Positions 41,128 to 51,388 of a DNA stretch of 64,000 nucleotides are shown one piece after another; positions within the stretch are counted from its first letter, which is position 1; each line of letters opens with the position of its first letter. This DNA comes from DT-68 sp965263245 (lineage in GTDB: Bacteria > Bacillota_I > Bacilli_A > Mycoplasmatales > Metamycoplasmataceae). Below the pieces are notes generated by a model. That model was not told the DNA's origin. It was given only the letters and a program-made list of their open reading frames with translations, and searched no databases. The translations under genes and the position numbers were made by a program. The DNA is taken from positions 62,001-126,000 of the forward strand of contig CBDHHR010001146.1 in assembly GCA_965263245.1 (NCBI GenBank). Reading direction: 5' to 3'.

Positions 41128-42765
41128 ATGGCTAATATAAATATTTTTGCTTTAGGTGGACAAGATGAAAACGGTAAAAATTCTTTGGTAATTGAATACG
41201 AAAAAGAAATTTACGTTGTTAATGCTGGTTTAAAAATTCCGATTAATAATTTGAACGGAATTGACGGAATTATTCCTAATTATGAATACCTTATTAAAAA
41301 TAAAGAAAGAATAAAAGGAGTTTTTATTACGCACGGACACGATGATGTTTTTGCTTCTATTCCGTGGTTAATTATGGATATTCCAGGAATTAAAATTTAC
41401 GCATCAAAATTTACAAGACAACTAATTGAAGAAAGAATTTCAAAATATAAAATTGGTCATAATAATTTTATAATCGAAACAATTAAACCAGAGCAAAAAA
41501 TTGGTTCATTAATTGTTAAATCTTTTGAATTAGCAAATTCAATTCCGGGTTCTTTAGCATACAAATTTAAAACAGTTGATGGAGACATAATTGCAATGTA
41601 TAACAACACACTTGATGATATTAAATACTTTGGAAAAACTGATCTTGAAAAAATAAAAGAAAATTCAAACAACATTTTAGCATTAATTTTAGATTCAAGA
41701 TTTTCAAATTTTAAAGGTCACTCTTCAGATAAAAAATCAGTTGTTCCGTACGTTGAAAAAGTTTTTCAAACTTCGAAAAAAAACGAAAGAATTATTGTTG
41801 GAGCTTATGATGAAGAAGTTTATAACATTTACGAAATTATTAAATTAGCTCAAAAATATAACAGACCAGTAATTTCATATGGTAGAGCATTTTATTCTAT
41901 ATTTTCAAAAATGAGAAAAATGTTTGATATTGATGTTCCTAACTTTTTTGATTATAAAAAAGTTAATTCAATTAATAATGCAGTTGTTTTAATAACCGGA
42001 ACATGAAGTAGGCTCTATCAAAGATTTGTTCGTATAGCAAATAATGATGATGTTTTTATGAAGTTTAAAGAAAAAGATAACATCATAATGATTGCACCAC
42101 CAATTAACGGAATGGAAGTGCTTTATGCTGATTCATTAGATGAAGTTGCAAAGCTTGCTCCTAACATTTTAGATGTTTCTGATAAAGACTTTTATAAGTT
42201 AAGACCAACAGAATCTGATATTGAAAAAATTGTGCAAACTTTTAAACCAAAGTATTTTATTCCCATTAGTGGGTTTTATAGATATTTAGTAGTAGCAACA
42301 AAAATTGCTATTAAACAAGGAATTACGCAAGATAGAAACATTGTTTTAAAAAACGGAAAAATTTTGCATCTTCAAGACGGAAAACTTGCTTCACAAAAAC
42401 ACTATATTAAAGAGTTTGGTGATGTAATTATCGATGGGTTCGGAATTGGTGATGTTTCCTATGAAGTTATCAAAGAAAGAAAAACACTAGCAGCTGGGGG
42501 ATTAATTACAATTGCTTTAAAAATCAATAAAAAAACTAAAAAATTAGTTGATGACATTAATGTTCAAGTCCTTGGAATGGTGATAAAACCAAAGTTAAAA
42601 CAAGTTCAAGAAGATGTTAAAAGTGTGGTTTTAAAAAAAATTGAAGAACAAAAAATATTTAATTTAAGAGAACTTCAAAACTCAATTAGAAAAAAAACTA
42701 GAAATTTAATGTTTAAAAAATTAGAAAAAGAACCACTAGTGGTTATAACATTTTGTGAAGTTTAA
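41128..42765 (+). CDS. RNase J family protein with a degraded metal site
   Basis: A 545-residue beta-lactamase/beta-CASP protein of the RNase J family. Overall order is kept: N-terminal lactamase strands, THGHDD (69-73), beta-CASP part with RIIVGAYDE, and the C-terminal domain. But the catalytic set is damaged: HxHxDH reads HGHDDV (last His to Val), the usual 'DaG' strand reads VNAG, and the 'HSIP' loop reads NSIPGS. Firmicutes carry an active J1 and a weak J2; this looks like the J2-type partner. Two TGA-related Trp positions hide its continuity. Strong AAGGAG. Confidence 0.82.
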
Positions 42766-42806
42766 TATAAAATATAAAATGTTTTTTCTTTTATAATTAT
42801 TAAACA

Positions 42807-43706
42807 ATGAGATTTAGAAAAAGAATTAATATAAATACTGAAAGCTATAATTGGTTTTATGATCAAAAAATAAAAGGAACAATAATTGTTTTTGTTTCGA
42901 TTTTAATGTTTATTTTTAGTTTTTTAAAGGTTGTTTTTTTAAGTTCAATCGATGGTTATACGTTCGGAATGTTATTAGGTTTTTATTCTCCGTTTGTTTA
43001 TATATACTTTTTATACGTTGGCTTAGAATTAATATTTGGTGATAAATTTAAAAAACCAAGTTGAATTAAATTTAACAAAAAAAATTATTGATTATTGATT
43101 TTAATAATAATATTTCTTTCTTCATCAATGGGGTTTTATCAATCTAAAGGTGGTTTTGTAATTATCGGAGCTGAACCATGAAAAAACTTTCAAGATTGGT
43201 TTGATACTTTTACTAATAAAGGAATAAGCGAAAGTAGTTCGTGATTTCCGGGAAAAACTAACGGTGGCTTGCTAGGGGTATTTTTATATTCACTAGTTGC
43301 TACTGTTGTTTCTGGTATTGGGGCAATAATAGTGGGAGTAATATTATTAACAATTTTTATTTCGATAATTTTAACTGGTAGTTCTTTAGAGTTTCATAGA
43401 ATGATCTTGTTAAAAAAGAAGTTTAACATTCCCACAAAGTTTCAAAGAAAAAAACAAGATAAAAAAAATAAATTAGAAAAAGAAAAAAAATTTATTTTTA
43501 ATAAAGAAAAAAATTTAATTAAAACTTATGAAAATATTAAAACCAAAGATGAAAGTTTAGAAAATCAAACTAAAGAAAATGATTTAAAAGATGAAATTAA
43601 AAAAGAGTCAAAACCTTTAATTGATGAAAAACCTTCAAATCAAGAAAAAGAAACAAATGATAAAGAAAAAGATAATTTACCATTTGATGATCCTTTTAAT
43701 ATATAA
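42807..43706 (+). CDS. Four-helix membrane protein with charged tail, FtsK N-domain-like
   Basis: A 299-residue protein. Four hydrophobic helices (about 26-47, 53-77, 95-110, 150-195 region) are followed by a ~100-residue Lys/Glu-rich tail ending PFDDPF. Placement right after an RNase J gene and the N-terminal pattern recall FtsK/SpoIIIE, but no ATPase domain follows; the gene simply ends. It may be a membrane-anchor half of a split translocase or an unrelated protein. TATAAT lies 10 nt before the ATG. Four TGA Trp codons. Confidence 0.55.
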
Positions 43707-43733
43707 TTTCTTTAATTTAAAAAGGAGATGTTT

Positions 43734-43841
43734 ATGCCAAATAGAAGAAAAAAATCATTTAAAGAACATAGAAAAAGACAAATTGCTTCTGGTAAAATCA
43801 CTAGATTAAAGCGTAATGAAAAACCTCCGAAAAAAACTTAA
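43734..43841 (+). CDS. Very small basic protein (35 residues)
   Basis: MPNRRKKSFKEHRKRQ at the N-terminus, nearly half Lys/Arg, ending EKPPKKT. It has a strong AAAGGAGAT and follows the membrane protein gene by 27 nt, and a clean terminator follows at 43875. The composition suggests RNA binding, like a tiny ribosomal protein, but I cannot match it to a named one. Confidence 0.65.
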   Translation: MPNRRKKSFKEHRKRQIASGKITRLKRNEKPPKKT

Positions 43842-43874
43842 TTATTTGTAGATTTTTAAATTTAATTAATTTTT

Positions 43875-43903
43875 AAGATAAAAAATTATTTTTATCTTTT
43901 TTT
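43875..43903 (+). terminator. Intrinsic terminator
   Basis: AAGATAAAAA (43875-43884) pairs with TTTTTATCTT (43889-43898), then a T run. It closes the RNase J to small-protein operon. Confidence 0.85.
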
Positions 43904-43968
43904 ATTTAAATTTATTATAATAAAGGTGTATAATTTTTTCACACTATTAAAATTATTTAGGAGCAAAA

Positions 43969-45231
43969 ATGAAAATAAAATATATTGAAATTAAAAATTT
44001 TAAAGTATTTAAAAATACTAAAATTGATTTTACAAGCAATAAAAATGAAGCAGAAAAAGAAATAGAATTAGATTTTGTTTCTTTAACTAAAGATAATAAT
44101 CATGTTATTCCTTATCTTAATTATATAATTGGTAGAAATTCTATTGGGAAAACAACTATTATTGATGTTATAAAATTTGTTGCTAAATTTGTTATTAACG
44201 AACAAGAAAAAAAAGTAAAAAGAAAATTATTTTTACAAAAAAAATTAGAATTTAGGAGAAAACAAAGAAATCAAAAAAAGTATAAAAGTTTATTTGAATT
44301 AACTAGAGAATTAGAAAAAGAAATTGATAAAAAAATTGATGATGGAAAATATGATGAAACTATAAATAAAGAAACTATGAAAGTTTATATCGATGAATAT
44401 TTAAAATTTGCCAAAAATACAAAGAAACCAATTGAAATTAGAATATGTTTTGACCAAGAAAAAGATTTTTTAATTGAATTAATTTATCCAAGTTATTCAA
44501 CAATAGAAAATCCAGATTTTATTTACAAACCTAATTTTACGATCAAAAATAAAACTAATGAATTAATTAAAAAATTTCAAAATTGAGCACAAAACACTCT
44601 TAATTTTACAAAAATGAAGAATTTATTTTATTTTAGAGAGTCAAAATATGAATTAGATGAAATGTTATCAACATTAATTGAAGAATTTTCAAAAAATAAA
44701 AAATCTTTAATTGATTTAAATAAATTAATTAAACTTGCAGATCCTCAATTTATTGAATTTATTTGACATTTTGAATCATTACGTTATGCAAGAAAAGGTA
44801 AATTAACAAATCTTGATGTTGAAACACTTTCTTCTGGAACTAAAAAATTTATAAAATTATTGTATTGAATTTTAAAATTTGCTAAAGCAAAATCTGGTAT
44901 ATTAATGATTGATGAAATTGAAAATCATCTTCATAAAGAACTTATCAATGTTGTTAAAATTGGATTAATGGAAATAACAACTAAATATGATTTACAAGTA
45001 ATCTTAACAACTCATAACCCCTTAATATTAAAAGAATTTGTAGTTAATAAACAAGTTATTTCATTAGATGATAGCGAAAATGAAAATGATAAAATAATTG
45101 CATCGAAAGTTTCTTCTAAAATAAAACCTAAAAATAATATTATTAAAAAATATGAATATAACATAATTTCAGTATTTCCAAGTCCTCAACATGCCAAAAT
45201 AATAAGCAAGGATATTTTTAAGAAATGATAA
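43969..45231 (+). CDS. AAA15/OLD-like ATPase, putative defence gene
   Basis: A 420-residue ATPase of the RecF/OLD/RloA type. IGRNSIGKTT (residues 55-62 Walker A), TLSSGTKKF (signature), GILMIDEIENHLH (Walker B) and VILTTHNP (His switch) are in order; a charged helical insert lies between. TGA codons are Trp, including the last codon before TAA. The next gene starts within its last codons. ATPases of this class pair with a TOPRIM-type nuclease in RloAB, PARIS and similar systems; the pairing is what suggests defence. Confidence 0.8.
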
Positions 45232-45815
45232 TTATCATTGCACTTGAAGGTAAAGATTCAAATACTGAAGTTAATTTTTTTGATAATGGATTAAATCATC
45301 ATTTTGAAAATAGTGAAATAAAAACTTTTCCATTTGAAAAAATAAAAGATTCAAATAAAAGAAAAAAAGAAATAATAGGTTTAATAAAAGATAAAATAAG
45401 AGAAATTCTTGTATTATTAGAAAATTTTAAAGATCAAAAAAATAAAAAAAGTAAGTTATTTTTTATTGCTGATGGAGATAGTTATCAAGATATTTTATCA
45501 ATAAAAAGAACAAAAGATACAATTGCAAAATATATTGAAGATAAATTTAATGATATTATTGAAGTTGAAAATGAACTTTTACTAAAAATGGGATTATGTT
45601 TTGAAGATTTATATAGAGAAATTCATCCAAAAAAATGATTTCCTAGTAATAGAAAAAAAGAAAGTAATAAAAATTTATTTAATAATTATGCTAAAAGAGT
45701 TGATTGATTTAATAAAAATGAATTAGATTTTTCAAAAATAATTAGTGATATGAAAAAAACAGAAAATCCACATTTAAAAATAATTGAAGCCATTATTTTA
45801 GAAGAAAAATTATAA
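45225..45815 (+). CDS. TOPRIM/RloB-like protein paired with the ATPase
   Basis: A 196-residue protein. IIALEGKDSNTEVNFF near the N-terminus (Glu8, Glu15) resembles the 'EGxxTExxYF' start of RloB/TOPRIM-like nucleases, and KLFFIADGDSYQD supplies an Asp-x-Asp strand. It overlaps the ATPase gene by 7 nt (ATGATAA), so the two are made together. In RloAB- or PARIS-type systems the ATPase senses the phage and releases the nuclease. The family call rests on short motifs. Trp codons are TGA. Confidence 0.6.
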
Positions 45816-45862
45816 TTTACATAACTAATATTTTTTAATCAAAACATAAAATTAAATTATTT

Positions 45863-47239
45863 TTAGGGTAATTCTGGTGGTGATATATGATTAATTGTAA
45901 GGTCTACTTTTTGTGGATTACCTAAATCATCATTATAGGCAATGGAATAAGTTATTGTAGGTCCATCTTTTGTAATAGAAGTTTGAGTTTCAGTGCTATG
46001 AACAGTAATTAAATTTTGAATTTCACTAGTTCATAAATTTCTATCATCATTTGCTAAATAATTTTTAATAGCATCAAGAATTTTTGTTTTTGTATCTAAA
46101 TCATCTTCACTAGCAATAATAAGATTTTTATTAACTTCTTCGGCAAAATAATTTGTTATTTTTTGAGCATTAGTAAAATCTTTTTTTACTTGGAAAGTTT
46201 TTGTTGTTCTAAGAGTTGTTCCATCGCTTTTACTAATTGATACAATAATGTTTTGTAAAGTTGTTGAAATTGATGCATCAACATCCATTGAAACTTCTAT
46301 TGCTACTCCTCTTAAACTTGCATGATTAAGGTCACCGTTTGTATTTGCAGGATCAATTAATTTTCTTAATTGTTTTTCAATTTCATTTTTATTAGTAACA
46401 TTTTCAATAATGTTTCCACTAGAGTCACTTGGAAGAATAATTATTAAATCATCATTAGTTTTAGCATCAAGAATATTTTTTATAAATTCAATATCTTCAT
46501 CTGCAGTAAAATCTTTTTTTACTTGGAAAGTTTTTGATGTTCTAAGAGCTGTTCCACCACTTTTACTAATTGATACAATAATGTTTTGTAAAGTTGTTGA
46601 AATTGATGCATCAACATCCATTGAAACTTCTATTGTTACTCCTCTTAAACTTGCATGACTTGCTTCACCAGTAGTATTTGAAGGATCAACTAATTTTCTC
46701 AGTTGTTTTTCAATTGCGTTTTTATTATTAGTATTTCCAATAATGTTTCCAATTGAATCACTCGGAATAGTAATTATTAAATCATTGTTATTTTTAGCAT
46801 CAAGAATGTTTTTAATTGCTATTATATCTTCATCTGCTGTAAAATCTCTTTTTACTAAAAAGTCTTTAATCTCTTTTGAAACTTCATTTTTTGTTAATTT
46901 AATGATAATTTTTTGTGCAGTAGTTGAAACGTTAGTATCTTTTTTCATTAAAACTTCAATTTTTACATCATTTAAATTTACTTCACCAATTAAAGTTTTT
47001 ATTTTTGCAACAATTTTTTCTTGATTATTAATAATAATTTTACCTGTTGAATCACTTGATAAAACAATAGTTTTATCATTTTTTTCTTCAAGTATTTTAA
47101 ATACTTTATTTACATCTTTTTCGTCTTGATTTTTTACATCATCTTTTTGGTTTAAAATAACGATGGGAGTAACTACTGAAGCAGTTAATATTGTTGTCCC
47201 GGTTGTTAAAAAAATTATTTTTTTGGTTTTTGCTTTCAT
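45863..47239 (-). CDS. Mvsp-like repeat surface protein 3
   Basis: A 458-residue protein with leader IIFLTTGTTILTASVVTPIVIL (no lipobox Cys). Modules: the N-module to ~125, two ~115-residue units (SLRGV, ISTTLQNIIVSISKS, FQVKKDF), and one C-terminal ~99-residue unit (KITNYFA...LWTSEIQNLIT...INHISPPELP). The single Trp in that last unit is TGA at 46031-46033, so the true end is 45863. Promoter cassette C with a T13 run lies upstream. It is closely related to the next gene, sharing several near-identical stretches. Confidence 0.72.
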
Positions 47240-47360
47240 GTTTATTTTTTACTTTCTTAATTTAATATTTTATATTTTCATTATAAAATGTCTCTTTGCA
47301 AAAAAAAAAAAAGGTTTATTTAACAAACTAAAAACCTTATTTTAAAGACTTTAAGATTTT
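47240..47360 (-). promoter_or_regulatory. Surface-protein promoter cassette C with T13 tract
   Basis: On the minus strand: AAAGTCTTTAAAATAAGG, hairpin AAGGTTT/AAACCTT, 13 T (complement of 47300-47312), 14 nt, TATAAT (47280-47285), then a leader of about 40 nt to the ATG at 47239. Stem changes relative to cassette G are compensatory (AAGC/GCTT versus AAGG/CCTT). It is the only tract of 13 in the window. Confidence 0.75.
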
Positions 47361-47542
47361 TATTATTACATAGATTAATTATTATGTTTAATTAATCTAT
47401 CTAATATTTTTAATTTAAATTTAGTTTATTTTTTGCTAAGAATTTGTTTCATTTTAATATTTTTATAAATTACTTTAGAAATAAATTAAGACTTATTTTT
47501 TAATTTAACTTAAAATTCTACTTACCAAATTATTTTTTTATT

Positions 47543-47548
47543 TATAAT
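47543..47548 (+). promoter_or_regulatory. TATAAT -10 box of the small membrane protein
   Basis: It ends 7 nt before the ATG at 47555. In the truncated copy at 54156 the same box reads TACAAT. Confidence 0.65.
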
Positions 47549-47554
47549 TTAAAC

Positions 47555-47884
47555 ATGAAAAAAGTTTATGCAACTACAAGAAAATTTACTTACAAAGATT
47601 TTTTAGGTTGAATAGTTAAAATTTTTGTTCATCAAGTTGCTTTTGCGATTTACATTTCTTTAATTTTATTGTTTAGAATGTTTTTATACCAACAAATTGT
47701 TTTTTTAGCTATTTTAGAATGACAAAAGTTTTTTATACTTTATTCAATAACTGCAGTTTCAGTTTTTATTGGTGTTTTACACATTAGTTATTACGAAACA
47801 GGTTCGTTTACTTTAAGAATAACAACGTGAATTTTTTCTTTAATACACATGTTAGCAATTCCGGTAATTCTTCTAGTATATTAA
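47555..47884 (+). CDS. Small three-helix membrane protein (intact copy)
   Basis: A 109-residue protein with a basic N-terminus (KKVYATTRKFTYKDF) and about three hydrophobic helices, ending IPVILLVY. Three TGA codons are Trp. It stands in opposite orientation between two surface-protein genes. Partial or broken copies lie at 50835, 54156 and 58022, always at the same place relative to a surface-protein cassette, so it was duplicated with the array. Function unknown; only this copy is complete. Confidence 0.75.
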
Positions 47885-47929
47885 TTTTATGTAATTCAAC
47901 CATTCAAATAAGAATTTTTAATTAGTAAT

Positions 47930-50650
47930 TTATTTTCTAGTTTTTGAAACATGATTAATTGTAAGGTCTACTTTTTGAGTATTTCCACTTTGATCATCAT
48001 AAGTAATTGAATAAGTTATTGTAGGTCCATCTTTTGTAATAGAAGTTTTACTTTCAGAACTATGAGTAGTAATTAAATTTTGAAGTTCATTAGTTCATAA
48101 AGTATCTTCAACCATTAATCATGTTTTGATAGCATGAAGAATTTTTTGTTGTGAATTTAAAATACCAACACTTGCAAAGACGTTTAATCTTCTATTATTT
48201 AAAATTGCAAAATAATTTGTTATTTTTTCATCATTAGTAATTTCTTTCTTTTTTACTTGAAAAGTTTTTGTTGTTCTAAGAGTTTTTCCACCATCTTTAA
48301 CAATAAATACAAGAATATTTTTAGGAGTTGTTGAAATTAATGAATCAATTGCTGAAATTTCTATTGATGTTCCTCTTAGACTTTGATGATTAGCTTTTTC
48401 ATTAATATTTGAAGGATCTATTAATATTCTTAACTTTCTTGTAATTACATTTCTATTAGTTGTGACAATACTTCCACTTGAATTACTCGGAAGAGTAATT
48501 ATTAAATCATTTCCAGTTTTAGCATCAAGAATATTTTTAATTGCTATTATATTTTCATTAGCAATAAAATTTCTTTTTGCTTGGAAAATACTGGTTGTTT
48601 TAACAGCTGTTCCACCACTTTTACTAATTGATACAACAATGTTTTGAGTAATTGTTGAAATTGGTGCATCAGCATTCATTAAAATACTTATTTTTGTTCC
48701 TCTTAAACTTGGATGATTAGCTACTCCACTAGTGTTTGAAGAATCAATTAATATTCTTAACTTGATTTCGATTTCATCTTTATTACTAGCATTTCTAATA
48801 ATGTTTCCTATTGAACTACTTGGAAGAATAATTATTAAATCATCTCTAGTTTTAGCATCAAGAATATTTTTTATAAATTAAATATCTTCATCTGCAGTAA
48901 AATCTTTTTTTACTTGGAATGTTTTTGTTGTTCTAAGAGCTGTTCCACCACTTTTACTAATTGATACAATAATGTTTTGTAAAGTTGTTGAAATTGGTGC
49001 ATCAACATCCATTGAAATTTCTATTGATGTTCCTCTTAAACTTGCGTGACTTGCTTCACCAATAGTATTTGAAGGATCAATTAATATTTTCAACTCTTTT
49101 TCAATTGCATTTTTATTAGCTACTTTTCCGATAATGTTTCCGCTTGAATCACTTGAAAGAGTAATTATTAAATCATTTCCAGTTTTAGCATCAAGAATGT
49201 TTTTAATTGCTATTATATCTTCATCTGCTGTAAAATCTCTTTTTACATAGAAAGCATTTATTGGTTCAATATTTCTTAAATTGTTTTTAGTAATTTCTAA
49301 AATAATTTCTTGAGCAGTTGTTGAAATTGGTGCATCATTATCATTATTTACTACTAAAAAGTCTATTTTTGTTCCGCGTAAGCTTGGATGGTTAGAATCA
49401 CCATTTTTATTTGAAGGATCAATTAATTTTCTTAACTCTTTTATAACTGCATTTTTATTAGTAGCATTTCCAATAATGTTTCCACTTGAATTACTTGGAA
49501 GAGTAATTATTAAATCATCTCCAGTTTTAGTATTAAAAATATTTTTTATAAATTTAATATCTAATTCATCATTAGTAAAATCTCTTTTTACTTGGAAAGT
49601 CTTCGTTGTTGTAAGAGTTGTTCCGTTAGTTTTACTAATTGATACAATGATATCTCGAGGAGTTTTAGCAATTGGTAAAAATGAAGAATTTATTGAAATT
49701 TCTATTGATGTTCCTCTTAAACTTGTGTGACTTGCTTCACCAGTAGTATTTGAAGGATCAACTAATATTCTCAATTTTTTTTCAATTGCATTTTTATTAG
49801 TTTTATTTTTGATGTTTCCTGTTGAATCACTCGGAAGATTAATTATTAAATCATTGTTAATTTTAGAATCAAGAATGTTTTTAATTGCTATTATATCTTC
49901 ATTAGCTGTAAAATTTCTTACTTGAAAGGTTTTTGTAGTGGTAACAGTTGTTCCACTAGTTTTACTAATTTTTACAATGATGTTTTGTAAAGTTGTTGAA
50001 ATTGGTGCATCAGTGTTCATTGAAATTTCTATCAATGTTCCTCTTAAACTTTCATGATTAGCTTCTCCAATAGTATTTGAAGGATCAACTAATATTCTTA
50101 ACTTTTTTATAATTGCATTTTTATTAGCTTCTTTTCCAATAATGTTTCCAGTTGAATTACTTGGAAGAATAATTACTAAATCTTCCCCGGTTTTAGCATC
50201 AAGAATATTTTTTATAGATTGAATATCTTTATCTACTAATTCACTAATGGTAAAATCTCTTTTTACTAAAAAGTCTTTAATCTCTTTTGAAACTTCATTT
50301 TTTGTTAATTTAATGATAATTTTTTGTGCATTAGTTGAAAGGTTAGTATCATTTTTCATTGAAACTTCAATTTTTACACCATTTAAATTTATTTTACCAA
50401 TTAAAGCTTTTATTTTTACAACAATTTTTTCTTGATTATTAGTAATAATTTTACCTCTTGAATCACTTGATAAAACAATGGTTTTATCATTTTTTTCTTC
50501 AAGTATTTTAAATACTTTATTTATATCTTTTTCATCTTGATTTTTTACATCATCTTCTTGACTCAAAATAACAATGGGAGTAACTACTGAAGCAGTTAGC
50601 ATGGTTGCTCCAATTGTTAGAAAAATTATTTTTTTATTTTTTACTTTCAT
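47930..50650 (-). pseudogene. Mvsp-like repeat surface protein 4, interrupted by one stop codon
   Basis: The frame runs from ATG 50650 to TAA 47930-47932 but contains one TAA at 48878-48880, where the paralogue at 46480 has GAA (DEDIEFIKNIL). The upstream part is 590 residues: leader, N-module and four ~115-residue units, stopping at the start of the next. The downstream 315 codons hold the rest of two units and a C-terminal 99-residue unit, with no promoter or leader. I treat it as one gene cut by a point mutation. The 590-residue part could still be made and displayed. It has promoter cassette D. Confidence 0.7.
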
Positions 50651-50775
50651 GTTTATTTTTTACTTTCTTAATTTATTATTTTATATTTTCATTATAAAAT
50701 GTCTCTTTGCAAAAAAAAAAAAAAGTTTTATTTAGTAAGGTAAAAACCTTATTTTAAAGACTTTAAGATTTTTAC
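50651..50775 (-). promoter_or_regulatory. Surface-protein promoter cassette D with T14 tract
   Basis: Minus strand: AAAGTCTTTAAAATAAGG, hairpin-like AAGGT/ACCTT, 14 T (complement of 50711-50724), 14 nt, TATAAT, and the same ~40-nt leader as cassette C. Confidence 0.72.
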
Positions 50776-50834
50776 AATTAAATAGATTAATTATTATGTT
50801 TAATTAATCTATGTAATATTTTATTGCTGATTAT

Positions 50835-51093
50835 TAAAATTTTTATTTGTTTTTTCATAGTCATTCCATTAATTTTATTGTTTAGGATGTTTTTATACAA
50901 ACAAATTGTTTTTTTAGCTATTTTAGAATGACAAAAGTTTTTTATACTTTATTCAATAATGATAGTTTCAGTTTTTATTGGTACTTTACAGATTAGTTAT
51001 TATGAAACAGGTTCGTTTACTTTAAGAATAACAACGTGAATTTTTTCTTTGATACACATGTTAGCAATTCCGGTAATTCTTCTAGTATATTAA
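50835..51093 (+). pseudogene. 5'-truncated copy of the small membrane protein
   Basis: It matches the 3' two-thirds of the gene at 47555: from MFLYKQIVFLAILEW at 50887 to the terminal ILLVY the frame is intact with the same TGA Trp codons, but the start and first helix are replaced or scrambled. It is followed by a fragment of uvrC, the same order as at 58022-58200. Confidence 0.75.
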
Positions 51094-51116
51094 TTTTTAT
51101 ATTTATAATGTTATTA

Positions 51117-51330
51117 ATCAAAAAATAAATTTAGATAGCGTTCCCAACAAGTCAGGCGTTTATTTATGTTGGTAAAGCTAAAAAATTAAAAACTAGAATG
51201 AATCAATATTTAAAAGTGATCTTAAATTCTTATAAAACTTCTAACTTGTTTTTAAATATTTTTGATTATGAATAAATTATTACTCTAACTAAAAATTAAG
51301 ACCTAACATTAGAAGATTTTTTAGTTAATA
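51117..51330 (+). pseudogene. Fragment of the 5' end of uvrC
   Basis: It aligns with uvrC 58200-58420. The ATG is changed to ATC, 29 nt are missing between two TTATTTATG direct repeats (frameshift), and TAA stops follow (GATTATGAATAA where uvrC has GATTATGAATAC). The uvrC promoter TATAAT is also copied. It is non-coding now. Confidence 0.85.
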
Positions 51331-51388
51331 GATAGGTTATTTGATTAAATAATAGTGAAAATAGCAAACTAAGTGAGATGTTTATTTT

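Noticed and set aside
51117..51330. Second uvrC or GIY-YIG gene
   Set aside because: Lost start codon, 29-nt deletion causing a frameshift, and in-frame TAA stops; only ~200 nt of similarity.
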